From Leptolyngbya sp. FACHB-261 (lineage in GTDB: Bacteria > Cyanobacteriota > Cyanobacteriia > FACHB-261): a stretch of 64,000 nt of DNA. Below the pieces are notes generated by a model, which saw only the letters and a program-made list of their open reading frames with translations, was not told the DNA's origin and made no database searches. Made by a program: the position numbers and the translations under genes. Positions within the stretch are counted from its first letter, which is position 1, and each line of letters starts with the position of its first letter. The stretch is from the NCBI RefSeq assembly GCF_014696065.1, contig NZ_JACJPL010000013.1, positions 62,001 to 126,000 of the forward strand, written 5' to 3'. Below are positions 25,369 through 34,700 of the stretch, one piece after another.

Positions 25369-27873
25369 TCAGCTATTCTTGTCTTCCGTGAGAATTTTGC
25401 TGAGAACCTCATGCAGCTTTTCGATCTCGTAGGGCTTCGCCAGAAGCCCTCTAAAACCATACTGTTGAAATTGAGCAACCAGTGGATCATTCGAATATCC
25501 ACTGGAAACAATTGCTTTCACGCCTGGGTCAAATCTCAGCAACTTCTTAATAGCTTCCTTGCCTCCTACTCCTCCGGGTACGGTTAAGTCCATGATCACA
25601 GCATCGAAGGGCTGGTCGGCTTTTTTGGCTTTTTTGTAGAGTTCAACTGCCTCTAATCCATCTTTAGCAAAACCTACGTCATAGCCAAAGTGAGTGAGCA
25701 TTTTGCCAGCAATCTCCCTCACCTTTTCTTCATCATCCATTACCAAGATTTTGCCTTTGCCAGCAGTAGAGTTTTTTTCCTCCTCTGCCTCAGCCAGAAT
25801 CTGATTTTGTGAGGCCGGGAGATAAATACAGAACTCAGTACCAACTTCTAGTTCAGACTCTACGTCGATCAAGCCGCCGTGGTTTTTGATGATCGAGTAA
25901 GAAGTTGATAAACCTAAGCCACTACCTTTTTGTTTAGTTGTAAAGTAGGGATCGAAAATTTTTGAAAGATGTTCTTCAGGAATGCCAATCCCCTGATCTT
26001 GAATTGAGATCTTGACATATTGCCCCCCTGCTAAAGGTAGAAAACTCTCTTCTTCAAGCTCTATATTTTCTACCTTAACCTGCACAGTTCCGCCGTCAGG
26101 CATCGCCTGATTAGCGTTGATAATTAGGTTATTAAGCACCTGGCTGATCTGGCCTTCATCCATCTCAACTGGCCAGAGGTCCTCTGCAATAGAAAGCTCA
26201 CATTTCACATTTGAGCCTCTCAAGCCAAACCCGAGAGTATCCTTAATTAACTCTGCAATCGAGGCTGTCTTTTTAATAGGTGCTCCACCCTTTGAAAAAG
26301 TCAGCAATTGCTGGGTTAAGTCCTTCGCTCGCTGCGATGCTTTCCTAGCCTCCGTTAATCTGGCATAGATCTGACTATCAGGATGAGCATCCATTTGGGC
26401 AAGGGAAACATTGCCTAGAATAATCGTCAAAATGTTGTTGAAGTCATGAGCGATTCCACCCGCTAGAATGCCTATCGATTCAAGCTTTCTCGCCTTAATC
26501 AGCTCCTCCTCCATCTTCTGCTTCTCCAGCTCTTGCCGCTTCTGCATCAACGCAGTGGTTAGGTGATTGCTCAGCGCTTGTGCCAGTTCGATTTCGTCAT
26601 TTGTCCATTCCTGAGATTGGCCCCGTTTGAGTTCTCGCCAGGCTTCAAAGGAGCGGCGTGGCAGCCGTTGACGCTCGTCACTATCTCGATGGCCAGCCCA
26701 CAGAGTCTCAACCTCAATTTCGTTGCGAAAAATGCTCAGGTATCCCAGCAGTTTCTGTCGGTATTGCAAGGGAACACTGAGTAGACCTCGGATTTCAGTC
26801 GGCGCAAAGGCTGGCCCCAGAGCACGGAGTTCAGGCTCATGGTAAAGGTCATTAACTGCTTGCAGAGATAAGGTTTCCCTATCGTTAACCGGCTGACTCC
26901 ACAGGAGCTGCTCTTGTCCCAATACCCTGCTCAAATGCATAAATCGCTGCCAGCAAACGCTGTCTTCGATCAGTTCATTTTCCGTCTCGGGCTGGGGAAT
27001 TGGCTGTTGCCCATAGGTGTAGAGCCTACTGATCTGACTTAGACCATCAGCGGTGATATAAAGTCTGCCACTGGTGCCCTCTAGCGCTTGCACCGTTTCC
27101 CGCAGAACAACTGGGAGAACTTCCTGGAGTTTAGTAGAGGCATGCAGGAGGGTGGCAATTTTGCTAATCGTGGCTTCCTGGCGGGCCTGCTCTCGTGCCT
27201 GACTCAGTAGCTTGGATTGGGAAATCGCAATTGAGACCTGATTTGCCAGCAGTTGAACAATTTGAAGCTCCCGTTCTGAATACTCTCGGGTCCTAGAGTG
27301 ATGGGAAATTAGTAATCCCCAAAGCTGCTTGTGATACAGGATGGGCACAACCAGACATGACTGAACCCCCATGGCTGCCAGGTATTCGAGATGGCAAGGG
27401 TCGGCGGGGCAGTAACGAACGTCCTCGACCACCAGAGTTTCACCAGTTTCTGGAGAATCGAGATGACTAATGATGCTGAGTTGCGCTTGAACATCGACAA
27501 TGACCCGTTGACGAGCTTTGACGAACAGCTCTCGGGAGATCGGAGGAATATCATCAGCAGGAAAACTCAAGCCCATCAACGAGGGCAAACGCTCCTGATT
27601 CGCAGATTGCGCAATGACCTCACCACTGCCATCAGCTCGAAACCGATAGATTTGAACCCGGTCCGTCTGCAAAAAGGAGCGGATCTCAACGACTGTGGCC
27701 GTCAAGATTTCCTGCAATTCTAGAGACTGACGAATGCGGTTAGTCATCCGGTTGAGCAGCGCTTCCTGGGTAAGCCCCCGCTGAGCCTCTTGCTTGCCTT
27801 TTTTGGCTTTCCCGCGACTCATATCTCTAGGTCTCTCGAACCATTGGACGTTACCGTCCTGTAATGATATCAA
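25369..27873 (-). CDS. PAS-less phytochrome-type hybrid histidine kinase (GAF-PHY-HK-REC)
   Basis: 834 residues. A GAF domain (about 45-220) carries phytochrome hallmarks: SFPADDIPPISRELF (D108-I109-P110) and DPCHLEYLAAMGV with C160-H161 at the position of the bilin-binding Cys-His of Cph1 and plant phytochromes. A second domain (about 235-445) contains PRRSFEAWRELKRGQSQEW (405-423), which matches the PRxSF tongue motif of PHY domains. A HisKA-type region with H476 in GGIAHDFNNIL follows, then an ATPase (DQGIGIP, GSGLGLSTSY) and a receiver domain (about 708-830) with D762 in VIMDLTVPGG and K813. No PAS domain precedes the GAF, as in group II (Cph2-like) phytochromes. It probably senses red/far-red light; chromophore binding is inferred. 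The output partner is unknown. Confidence 0.8.
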   Translation of the reverse strand: MISLQDGNVQWFERPRDMSRGKAKKGKQEAQRGLTQEALLNRMTNRIRQSLELQEILTATVVEIRSFLQTDRVQIYRFRADGSGEVIAQSANQERLPSLMGLSFPADDIPPISRELFVKARQRVIVDVQAQLSIISHLDSPETGETLVVEDVRYCPADPCHLEYLAAMGVQSCLVVPILYHKQLWGLLISHHSRTREYSERELQIVQLLANQVSIAISQSKLLSQAREQARQEATISKIATLLHASTKLQEVLPVVLRETVQALEGTSGRLYITADGLSQISRLYTYGQQPIPQPETENELIEDSVCWQRFMHLSRVLGQEQLLWSQPVNDRETLSLQAVNDLYHEPELRALGPAFAPTEIRGLLSVPLQYRQKLLGYLSIFRNEIEVETLWAGHRDSDERQRLPRRSFEAWRELKRGQSQEWTNDEIELAQALSNHLTTALMQKRQELEKQKMEEELIKARKLESIGILAGGIAHDFNNILTIILGNVSLAQMDAHPDSQIYARLTEARKASQRAKDLTQQLLTFSKGGAPIKKTASIAELIKDTLGFGLRGSNVKCELSIAEDLWPVEMDEGQISQVLNNLIINANQAMPDGGTVQVKVENIELEEESFLPLAGGQYVKISIQDQGIGIPEEHLSKIFDPYFTTKQKGSGLGLSTSYSIIKNHGGLIDVESELEVGTEFCIYLPASQNQILAEAEEEKNSTAGKGKILVMDDEEKVREIAGKMLTHFGYDVGFAKDGLEAVELYKKAKKADQPFDAVIMDLTVPGGVGGKEAIKKLLRFDPGVKAIVSSGYSNDPLVAQFQQYGFRGLLAKPYEIEKLHEVLSKILTEDKNS

Positions 27874-28191
27874 TCAGGGATAAAAAACTGATGCATTTCT
27901 TAATATTTCTAAGTTCAGGTCGATCGACAAGCTGATCATCAGGAGCAGTTCCAGATGGGCTGTCAAGTAAAGTCTTCTGGATTAAAGTGAGCTTGCTAAA
28001 TTGCGTCAGGCCAATGTACCCCTTCTTAATTTCCTCTCAGAATAAAAGCATGAGTGGTAGAGACTTGGATAGCTATAAGGAGATGGCTATAAGCAAGAGG
28101 GTTAACAAGGCGTAGCAGGCTCTAGAGATTTACACTTGAGCCTGCTAGCCCTTTAGTTTAAGCAGGCAACACTCGGCTGATCCTTACAAGC
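27874..28191. other. Intergenic region upstream of the phytochrome-type kinase
   Basis: About 320 bases between two minus-strand genes; it should contain the kinase promoter. No strong hairpin, repeat or small gene is seen. Confidence 0.3.
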
Positions 28192-28398
28192 TTAGCGACC
28201 CTCGCTAGAGCCCTGATTATTGAGGTTAGTTTCTAAGACCAATAAATGCATGGGACACAAGTTACCACTAGTCAGCTGAGGGCACTCGATTAGCTTATCT
28301 GAGTAGAGCCAGGATAGCTGCGTCACGGCTCGGGACAGACCGTGAGTCTCCACTAGGTTTTTGAGAAATCCACATAAATCAGACGATTCTTCTGACAT
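28192..28398 (-). CDS. Small hypothetical protein
   Basis: 68 residues preceded by an excellent ribosome site (AAGGAGGAA). SDLCGFLKNLVETHGLSRAV is an amphipathic helix pair, followed by LSWLYSDKLIECPQL and a Cys-containing segment NLCPMHLLVLETNL. The three Cys residues are spread, so there is no clear metal site. No family is recognised. It lies 70 bases downstream of another small gene on the same strand. Confidence 0.5.
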   Translation of the reverse strand: MSEESSDLCGFLKNLVETHGLSRAVTQLSWLYSDKLIECPQLTSGNLCPMHLLVLETNLNNQGSSEGR

Positions 28399-28469
28399 GA
28401 AAACAATTCCTCCTTCAACACAAAATCATTGATAACCGCTGTCACTTTGAGCAAGCGTACTGGCTTCAG

Positions 28470-28769
28470 CTAGGCTTTGCCAGCGTGATTACCTGAAACA
28501 CTTGCCAGCTCATCCTGAGCTTGGGCTAGCTCAGACTGCTTGTCTAAAAGGCTGGCTTCGAGAGATGCGATAGACTTGTTTAACTTCTCCAGCAAGGCCA
28601 TTCTGCCTAAAGCTTTGGCAAAGATCATTGGCCTTAACTGGACTCTCTGCTCCGAATTGCCGATGCAGGGTAGAGGTTCTTGAATGAGCGTTTCCCATTG
28701 GGAATAAAGCTGTTCTAAGTTGCCTTGGAGAGCCCTAACTTCCTCTCGCAGTAACGTGATTCCTTTCAT
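28470..28769 (-). CDS. Small coiled-coil hypothetical protein
   Basis: 99 residues with a strong ribosome site (AAAGGAG, 4 bases before ATG). Two long helices with heptad spacing (LREEVRALQGNLEQLYSQWE and LLEKLNKSIASLEASLLDKQ to SELAQAQDELAS) flank a short Pro-containing link, so a helical hairpin or coiled-coil dimer is likely. No family is recognised; function cannot be inferred. Confidence 0.5.
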   Translation of the reverse strand: MKGITLLREEVRALQGNLEQLYSQWETLIQEPLPCIGNSEQRVQLRPMIFAKALGRMALLEKLNKSIASLEASLLDKQSELAQAQDELASVSGNHAGKA

Positions 28770-28921
28770 CAGTCTCCTTTTGCTTATGGAGCTCTATAGA
28801 TGAACTCAGGTAACTTTTCTATGCTTAAGGCTTTACGTTGTCATATACATCTAAACACGACGCAGCAAAGCTCAAAACTTTACGATAGTTTCATGAATTT
28901 ACATTAAAATCTCAGAATCAG

Positions 28922-28949
28922 TTACTCTCAAGAATATTTCTGAGAGTAA
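28922..28949. promoter_or_regulatory. Perfect 9-bp inverted repeat
   Basis: TTACTCTCA (28922-28930) and TGAGAGTAA (28941-28949) with a 10-base spacer. It lies about 150 bases upstream of the minus-strand coiled-coil gene and before a weak plus-strand frame. It has no T-run on either side, so an operator is more likely than a terminator. Confidence 0.35.
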
Positions 28950-28981
28950 AGAAAACCAAACTTATTTAGAGCCTGCACGGT

Positions 28982-29227
28982 TTGGATAGGCTATCTCTTG
29001 CTCTTTTTCCAACCATAAAAATTCTAGAATTGAAAGGCTTGGTCGCTTTAGCAGCCATTGGTTTTAGCTCTCGCAAAGCTGCTAGACAGTCACAAGCCTT
29101 TCAATCAGTAGAATATATCGAAATGGATATTTTGGGGATCCTGTGGCACCTTGCTGAAGGAAAGCCAGTACAGGTAAAGGGGCTGTACCATTTCAATCAA
29201 GATAGCAGGATCCGTCGGCTTGACTAA
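28982..29227 (+). CDS. Doubtful small ORF
   Basis: 81 codons from a TTG start without a ribosome site. The N-terminal LELKGLVALAAIGFSS is hydrophobic; the rest has no recognisable pattern. It is kept only because the 560 bases between the flanking genes otherwise hold no gene. Confidence 0.15.
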   Translation: MDRLSLALFPTIKILELKGLVALAAIGFSSRKAARQSQAFQSVEYIEMDILGILWHLAEGKPVQVKGLYHFNQDSRIRRLD

Positions 29228-29331
29228 GGAAGAACTGGCTCCTGTAGCATAGGCTTTCTGGATATCACTTCAATGACTAAAACCAAATTATTCATCATTC
29301 TCCCTGTTCGCTATGGGTTGGTTGAAATTCA

Positions 29332-29730
29332 TTAAAATAAACCGCCTTTGAAAACAAATGATTGAACTAATAAGGTTCCCCAGACCAGAAGACCGACTAG
29401 CTCAGAGTTCACGGTTAACAACCCCTTTTTCCAGGAGTAACGGCTACGAAATAGGAACACACACACGGTTGGCAGAGTCATGAGCAGAGGCATGCCAGTA
29501 CTCGTTGTGAAGCCGCGAACAATGAGTACTGGACCTGTGCCAAATTGCAGAGCTAATGCTGACCATCGAGCAGCCTGCCCCAAAAACCACTCGGAGTCTA
29601 GAAATTTGATCACACGAATGAGCGCAGAACTTTTCTGCTTAGCTCGATGTGCCGCACTGCTGGACATATTGCTTGATAGTTCTGAAAACTGTGTTTGTTG
29701 TTGAGCAGGGTTGAAGGGAAGGTTGGTCAC
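29332..29730 (-). CDS. Small membrane protein of unknown function
   Basis: 132 residues from GTG 29730. A polar, Ser-rich N-terminus (1-45) is followed by two or three membrane segments (about 52-75, 78-95 and 108-130) with Arg/Lys loops (FRSRYSWKKG). No family is recognised. The start codon sits inside a small hairpin (GGTTGG-AGTGA-CCAACC on the coding strand, 29721-29737). It follows the glycosyltransferase gene on the same strand, with a 41-base gap. Confidence 0.45.
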   Translation of the reverse strand: MTNLPFNPAQQQTQFSELSSNMSSSAAHRAKQKSSALIRVIKFLDSEWFLGQAARWSALALQFGTGPVLIVRGFTTSTGMPLLMTLPTVCVFLFRSRYSWKKGLLTVNSELVGLLVWGTLLVQSFVFKGGLF

Positions 29731-29747
29731 TCCAACCCTGGACCTTA

Positions 29748-29771
29748 TATTAATCCCTCTGGATCAGGGAA
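29748..29771 (-). terminator. Weak terminator after the glycosyltransferase gene
   Basis: On the minus strand, TCCCT-GATCCAG-AGGGA lies immediately after the glycosyltransferase stop and is followed by TTAATAT. The stem is short (5 bp), so termination may be partial. Confidence 0.3.
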
Positions 29772-31124
29772 CTAGGCTCGACCTAGCATTTTCGCAGGGG
29801 CCACCTTTGTAGACCTTGACAGGTGAGCCTTAACAGAACCGGATGGCCAAGGGCTACGACGGGGTAAATCATGCATGATCGACCGAGCGAGTAAGCATCG
29901 GTAAAGTTCGCTCAATTGAGCCGCAACGCCACACCAGCTAAACTGCTCCCGCACCCGTGCTGCTGCCTGACTGCCCAAGAGGCTAGCCCATTTCTGGTCG
30001 GCCAGGATGCGATCAATTGCGATAGAAAACGCCTCAGCATCCTGCGGCGGTGCCAATAGCCCGGTCTCTTCTGGGACGACTGTAAATTGCAGCCCGCCCA
30101 CATTAGAAGCCACCACTGGCGTGCCGCAGGCCATAGCCTCGATTGCCACTAATCCAAACGGCTCATAGTGACTTGGCACCACACATACATCCGCTGCTGC
30201 GTAATAGAGCGGCAGTTGATCATGGCCCAAACGCCCAACAAAAAGGGTCTGTTCTATCAGACCCTCCGCTTGCACAATCTGTTTAATACGCGCCCGTTCT
30301 AGACCATCTGCTTGGCCAGGGCTACTGCCACCCGCAATGACTAGACGAAGTTTGCCTTGATTGCGGGCCTTAGATAAAGCACAAGCACGAACCAGGGTTT
30401 CAATCCCTTTGCGGGGGTCAAAGCGTCCGACATAAAACACAATCTGCTCATTGAGATTTAACCCCAATTTCGTCCGAGCTTCAGCTTGAGTCACAACCTG
30501 GAAGTTATCCACATCTGTGCCGCAGGGAATAACCTTCACACAGCCCGTTTGGGAAACCAACGTCCGCAGATGTTCTTGTTCCTGTGGACTGGTTGCTACT
30601 ACACAATCCGCTTGCTCTAAAATCTGTTTCTCGACACTTAGACGTATCTCTGCGTTCGATGGGGAAGCCACAGATAAATACTTCACAGCCCCTAATGAGT
30701 GATAGGTGTGAATGAGCTGGACATTGTTCAACTCCCGCAGTTGCAAACCGATCCAAGCCGAGAGCCAGTAGTGCGTATGTACAAGTGGATAATAGGCGCC
30801 TTGCTTGGCTTGGAAAGCTTGAAACGCCTCCACAAATTGGGGCATGTACTCAAATAGCGCATCGCGTGGAATGAACTGCTCCGGACCCGCTACCAAGCGA
30901 ATGGTCCGGCAGTGCGGGGAATGCTGCACAATCGCGGCATCGTTCGGATTGACCTTACGCGTGAACATATCGACTTGCCAACCCAAAGCAGCAAGAGCCT
31001 CTCCAGCTCGGCGAACGTAAACGTTCTGTCCACCAGCCTCTTCTTTGCCAATTTCGGCTGCGGGGTCGCCGTGATCAGAGATGAGGGCGATCGCCTGTCT
31101 GCTGCGACTAAGCATGCTTGACAC
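29772..31124 (-). CDS. GT4-family glycosyltransferase, sucrose-phosphate-synthase/MshA-like
   Basis: 450 residues of GT-B fold. The N-terminal acceptor domain has the loop EEAGGQNVYVRRAGEALAAL (about 27-46) and HTHYWLSAW. The C-terminal donor domain has FYVGRFDPRKGIETLVRA (about 230-247), the GT4 signature SHYEPFGLVAIEAMACGTPVVAS (E-x7-E) and GGLQFTV. This resembles SPS- and MshA-like enzymes that use a nucleotide sugar with a retaining mechanism. The precise donor and acceptor cannot be read. The HIP1 octamer GCGATCGC lies in the 5' coding end (31087). It diverges from the first exoprotein gene across a 650-base region. Confidence 0.8.
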   Translation of the reverse strand: MSSMLSRSRQAIALISDHGDPAAEIGKEEAGGQNVYVRRAGEALAALGWQVDMFTRKVNPNDAAIVQHSPHCRTIRLVAGPEQFIPRDALFEYMPQFVEAFQAFQAKQGAYYPLVHTHYWLSAWIGLQLRELNNVQLIHTYHSLGAVKYLSVASPSNAEIRLSVEKQILEQADCVVATSPQEQEHLRTLVSQTGCVKVIPCGTDVDNFQVVTQAEARTKLGLNLNEQIVFYVGRFDPRKGIETLVRACALSKARNQGKLRLVIAGGSSPGQADGLERARIKQIVQAEGLIEQTLFVGRLGHDQLPLYYAAADVCVVPSHYEPFGLVAIEAMACGTPVVASNVGGLQFTVVPEETGLLAPPQDAEAFSIAIDRILADQKWASLLGSQAAARVREQFSWCGVAAQLSELYRCLLARSIMHDLPRRSPWPSGSVKAHLSRSTKVAPAKMLGRA

Positions 31125-31778
31125 CTTTAGTTGACACCTTGATTGAACAGATCACTCTGTACTTGGGCCGAGGGGGCTCCTCAGCACAAGTACAGAGTGT
31201 GTAAACAAAAGTGTACGCACTCTCATTTCCCATTTCTGTCAACCAGTAGGCTAAAGTGCGCAGCCGAAAAGTTGTATCCTAGGTATTTCCTACTTGGATC
31301 CAGGTAACAGATACCTGGACGCCTTGAGGTCAAGCAGCAATCCCTAAACTTGGGGTAGGAGCAGGGATGGTGCATCCACAAAGCGTAGCCAGCTGCAGTC
31401 TCCCTAATCCCCCGTCTCAGCTAGAGTAATACAAAGGTATTCAAGACTCTATACGAATGCAGAAATTTCCAGATGAGAGCCACAAGCCCTAACAATAAGT
31501 AAGCCTAAGCTTCCAAAATACAGCGATCAGGCAACTCAGACTAACGAGATTGTGGCCTCAGCTTTGTCGCGAGGTACAGCCTAAGCTAAGGGTAGATCAA
31601 GCCTGCTTGAACCTTTGCATATTGGATCAAGAATAAAAGCTAAGCAGAAAAGCGATTACCAAACTCAATTAAAAAATCGTTAAGGGTAAACTTCCAATCA
31701 CACATCAGCACTGTCTCTATAACTAAGCCCAAAGTAGTTATATCCTGTCTGTATCACTACAGGGGCTAAGACAGCGAA
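31125..31778. promoter_or_regulatory. Divergent regulatory region with two perfect hairpins
   Basis: CACTCTGTACTTG (31153-31165) and CAAGTACAGAGTG (31187-31199) form a perfect 13-bp inverted repeat with a 21-base loop, 29 bases upstream of the glycosyltransferase start. TCCAGGTA-ACAGA-TACCTGGA (31299-31319) is a second perfect 8-bp one. Neither has a T-tract. Just before the exoprotein ATG the leader CACTACAGGGGCTAAGACAGC is nearly the same as in front of the other two exoprotein genes. Confidence 0.5.
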
Positions 31779-34700
31779 ATGAACCAGTGGCCTTCGAGCG
31801 TATGGTTTTTGACTGGTAGCACCCTGGGTGCTTTACTTTGTGCCCAACCCATCGCCGCTCAAGTCGTGCCTGATAATACGCTGCCTGGCGGAGAGCGCTC
31901 ACAAGTCACGGGCAATCCCAATTTTCAGATTGATGGCGGGGCAAAGCGGGGTGGCAATTTATTCCACAGCTTTCAGCAGTTTTCTGTCCCTACAGGAGGG
32001 TCTGCCTACTTTAACAACGCCCCCACCATCACCACCATTTTCACTCGCGTTACAGGTGGGTCAGCCTCGAATATTGATGGCTTGATTCGAGCCAATGGCA
32101 CAGCCAACCTGTTTTTACTCAATCCCAATGGCATTCTGTTTGGTCCCAATGCGTCACTCAATATTGGCGGTTCCTTTGTGGGCACGACTGCCAATGAAAT
32201 CGGCTTTCCCAATGGCGAATTGTTCAGTAGTAATGCAACGCAACCTCTGCCCAATCAACTCCTGAACGTCAGTCCTAATGCCTTGTTTTTCAACCAACTA
32301 GCAGCACAATCGATCGTCAATCGCTCGACCGCAAACAATGGAATCGGGCTGCAGGTGCCAGCGGGACAGAGCCTATTGCTAGTGGGTGGTGATGTCCGAT
32401 TAGAAGGCGGGCAAATCGTGAGCCCGGGTAGCCGAGTGGAGTTGGGTGCTGTTGCCGGACAGGGAAACGTAGGGCTGAGTGAAACGTCGAGTGATTGGCA
32501 GTTGAGTTTTCCAGATAGTGTGGCGCGAGCAGATGTTTCCCTCAACAACAGTGCTCAAGTAAACGTTCTTGCTGGGGGTGGCGGGAGTATTACCATCACA
32601 GCTCGAAACTTATCCCTGAGTGAGGCAAGTAGACTTCGAGCGGGAATCAACGACAGGTTAGGCTTTGCTGGTGCGCAAGCAGGAGACATTCAGCTCAATG
32701 CAACAGAAGCAATAAACCTAACTAATAGCAGCGCAATCAGCAACGGTGTGCAGGCTGGAAGTACGGGTAATGCCGGTAACATCGACATCACAACAGGATT
32801 ACTTTCTCTTACAGAGGGCGCTCAACTGAGTTCCAGCACTTTTGGATGGGGGAATGCAGGCAATGTAAATATCAGTGCTCGCGACACCGTCTCTTTCGAT
32901 GACATTGCTGTCTTCAATACCGTGGGACCAACTGGTGTTGGTAACGCTGGCAGTATCAATATCACATCAGGGTCGCTTTCTCTCGTAAGAGGTTCTCAAG
33001 TAGGTTCCGCCACGGCTGGACAAGGAGACGCAGGTAGTGTAAACATCACTACCCGCGATACCGTTCTTGTGGATGGTATCAGTAATGGTTTTAGGAGTGT
33101 TTTAGTGACTGCCGTGCAAGCAGCTGGTGTTGGTAACGCTAGCAGTATCAACATCACATCAGGGTCGCTTTCTGTCACAGGGGGTGCTCTATTGCTTTCC
33201 AGGACGGCTGGACAAGGAGATGCTGGGAATATAACGATCTCAACGGGCTCCCTCTCGGTGACTAGTGGAGGGCAATTGAATGCTCTCACCTACGGACAGG
33301 GAAGAGCGGGGAATGTCAACATTATGGTTCGCGATGCCGCCGTCTTTGATGGAGCAGGCATCAATGACGCGCCTAGTGGTGTCCTCACCGGGGTGGTCGA
33401 GGGCGCGGTGGGGGAGGGGGGCGACCTGAGCATCACGGCAGGTTCTCTGAGGTTGACTAACGGGGCAGCACTGAGTGCTAACACCTTGGCGAAAGGAAGT
33501 GCGGGCAATATCAACATTACTGTCCGCGATGCCGTCTTGATAGAAGGCATCGCTAGGGGGGGTACTGGCATCTTCGCTACGGTAGGAGAGACCGGCGTGG
33601 GCAATGGGGGCACCATCAACCTCAGCGCTGGCTCCCTGTCTCTCATCGGGGATGGTGCTATCGCTGCCGATACCAATGGACAAGGACGAGGGGGCAATAT
33701 CAATCTCGATGTCCAAGGCACCCTCCTGCTTAGTGGTGGCGGCAGGGCGGCACCAACGGGAGAATCGAGCCGCATTACCCTAGGGGTGCAGCCCGGAGGG
33801 AGCGCTTCTGGCGGCAACCTTCGCATCAATGCGGGCTCTCTAGTGCTGAACAATGGCGGTCTGCTCAAAGCCAGCACTCAAGGTCAGGCAGATGCAGGTA
33901 ATCTCGACATCCAGGCGGATAGAGTCGATATCTCTGGCAGTGTTCCCAGCAGTGGCTTGCCCAGTGGCTTGTTTACTAGTAGCGATACCGCTGGCAATGC
34001 AGGCGATATTACCCTTCAGACTCAGACCTTTCGCATTGCCGACGGAGCTGCCTTGAGCGCCCGCAGCCGAGGCGATGGGCAGGGGGGAGACATCACTGTC
34101 AATACCACCCGCACCTTTGAGGCTGTCAACGGTGGACAACTCATCACCACCACCTTCAGACGGGGACAAGCGGGCACGATCACCGTCAATGCAGCAGAGC
34201 AAATCATGATTGCAGGCAGCGACCCGACTTACACCGTTCGCTTAGCCAAGTTTCCCAATCCCATCGATCCCTTAGTGGCCAACGCCATCATTGAAACAGG
34301 TCCCGCTAGCGGTTTTTTCGCCAACACTGAGCCGAACTCCACCGGGCGTGGTGGCAATATCCAAATCACGACCGGACGCTTCACCGTTCAAGAGGGAGCT
34401 CGACTCATTACTAGCACCTCTGGAAGTGGACGGGCAGGAGACATCAGGGTGAGTGCTCCTGATATCCAACTCTCGGGTGCGGCCAGTGGTCTATTTGCTC
34501 AGACCACCACTGCTGCCAATGCCGGCAATCTCACCATCCAGCCCCGAGGCAACGGCCAAAGGGTGCGGGTGAACCTGCAAGGCGGGGCACAAATCTCTGC
34601 CTCCACTTCCAGCAGTGGGCGGGGAGGACAGCTGACCATTACTGCCCCGGAGTCTATTACGCTCACTGGCAATGGTTCGATCATTGCTGCTGGGACGGAG

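Noticed and set aside
33240-33877. Long minus-strand frames opposite exoprotein copy 1 (also 32255-32548 and 34499-34972)
   Set aside because: They are antisense shadows of the Gly/Asn/Ser-rich repeats; the plus strand has signal peptide, TPS domain and family tail.
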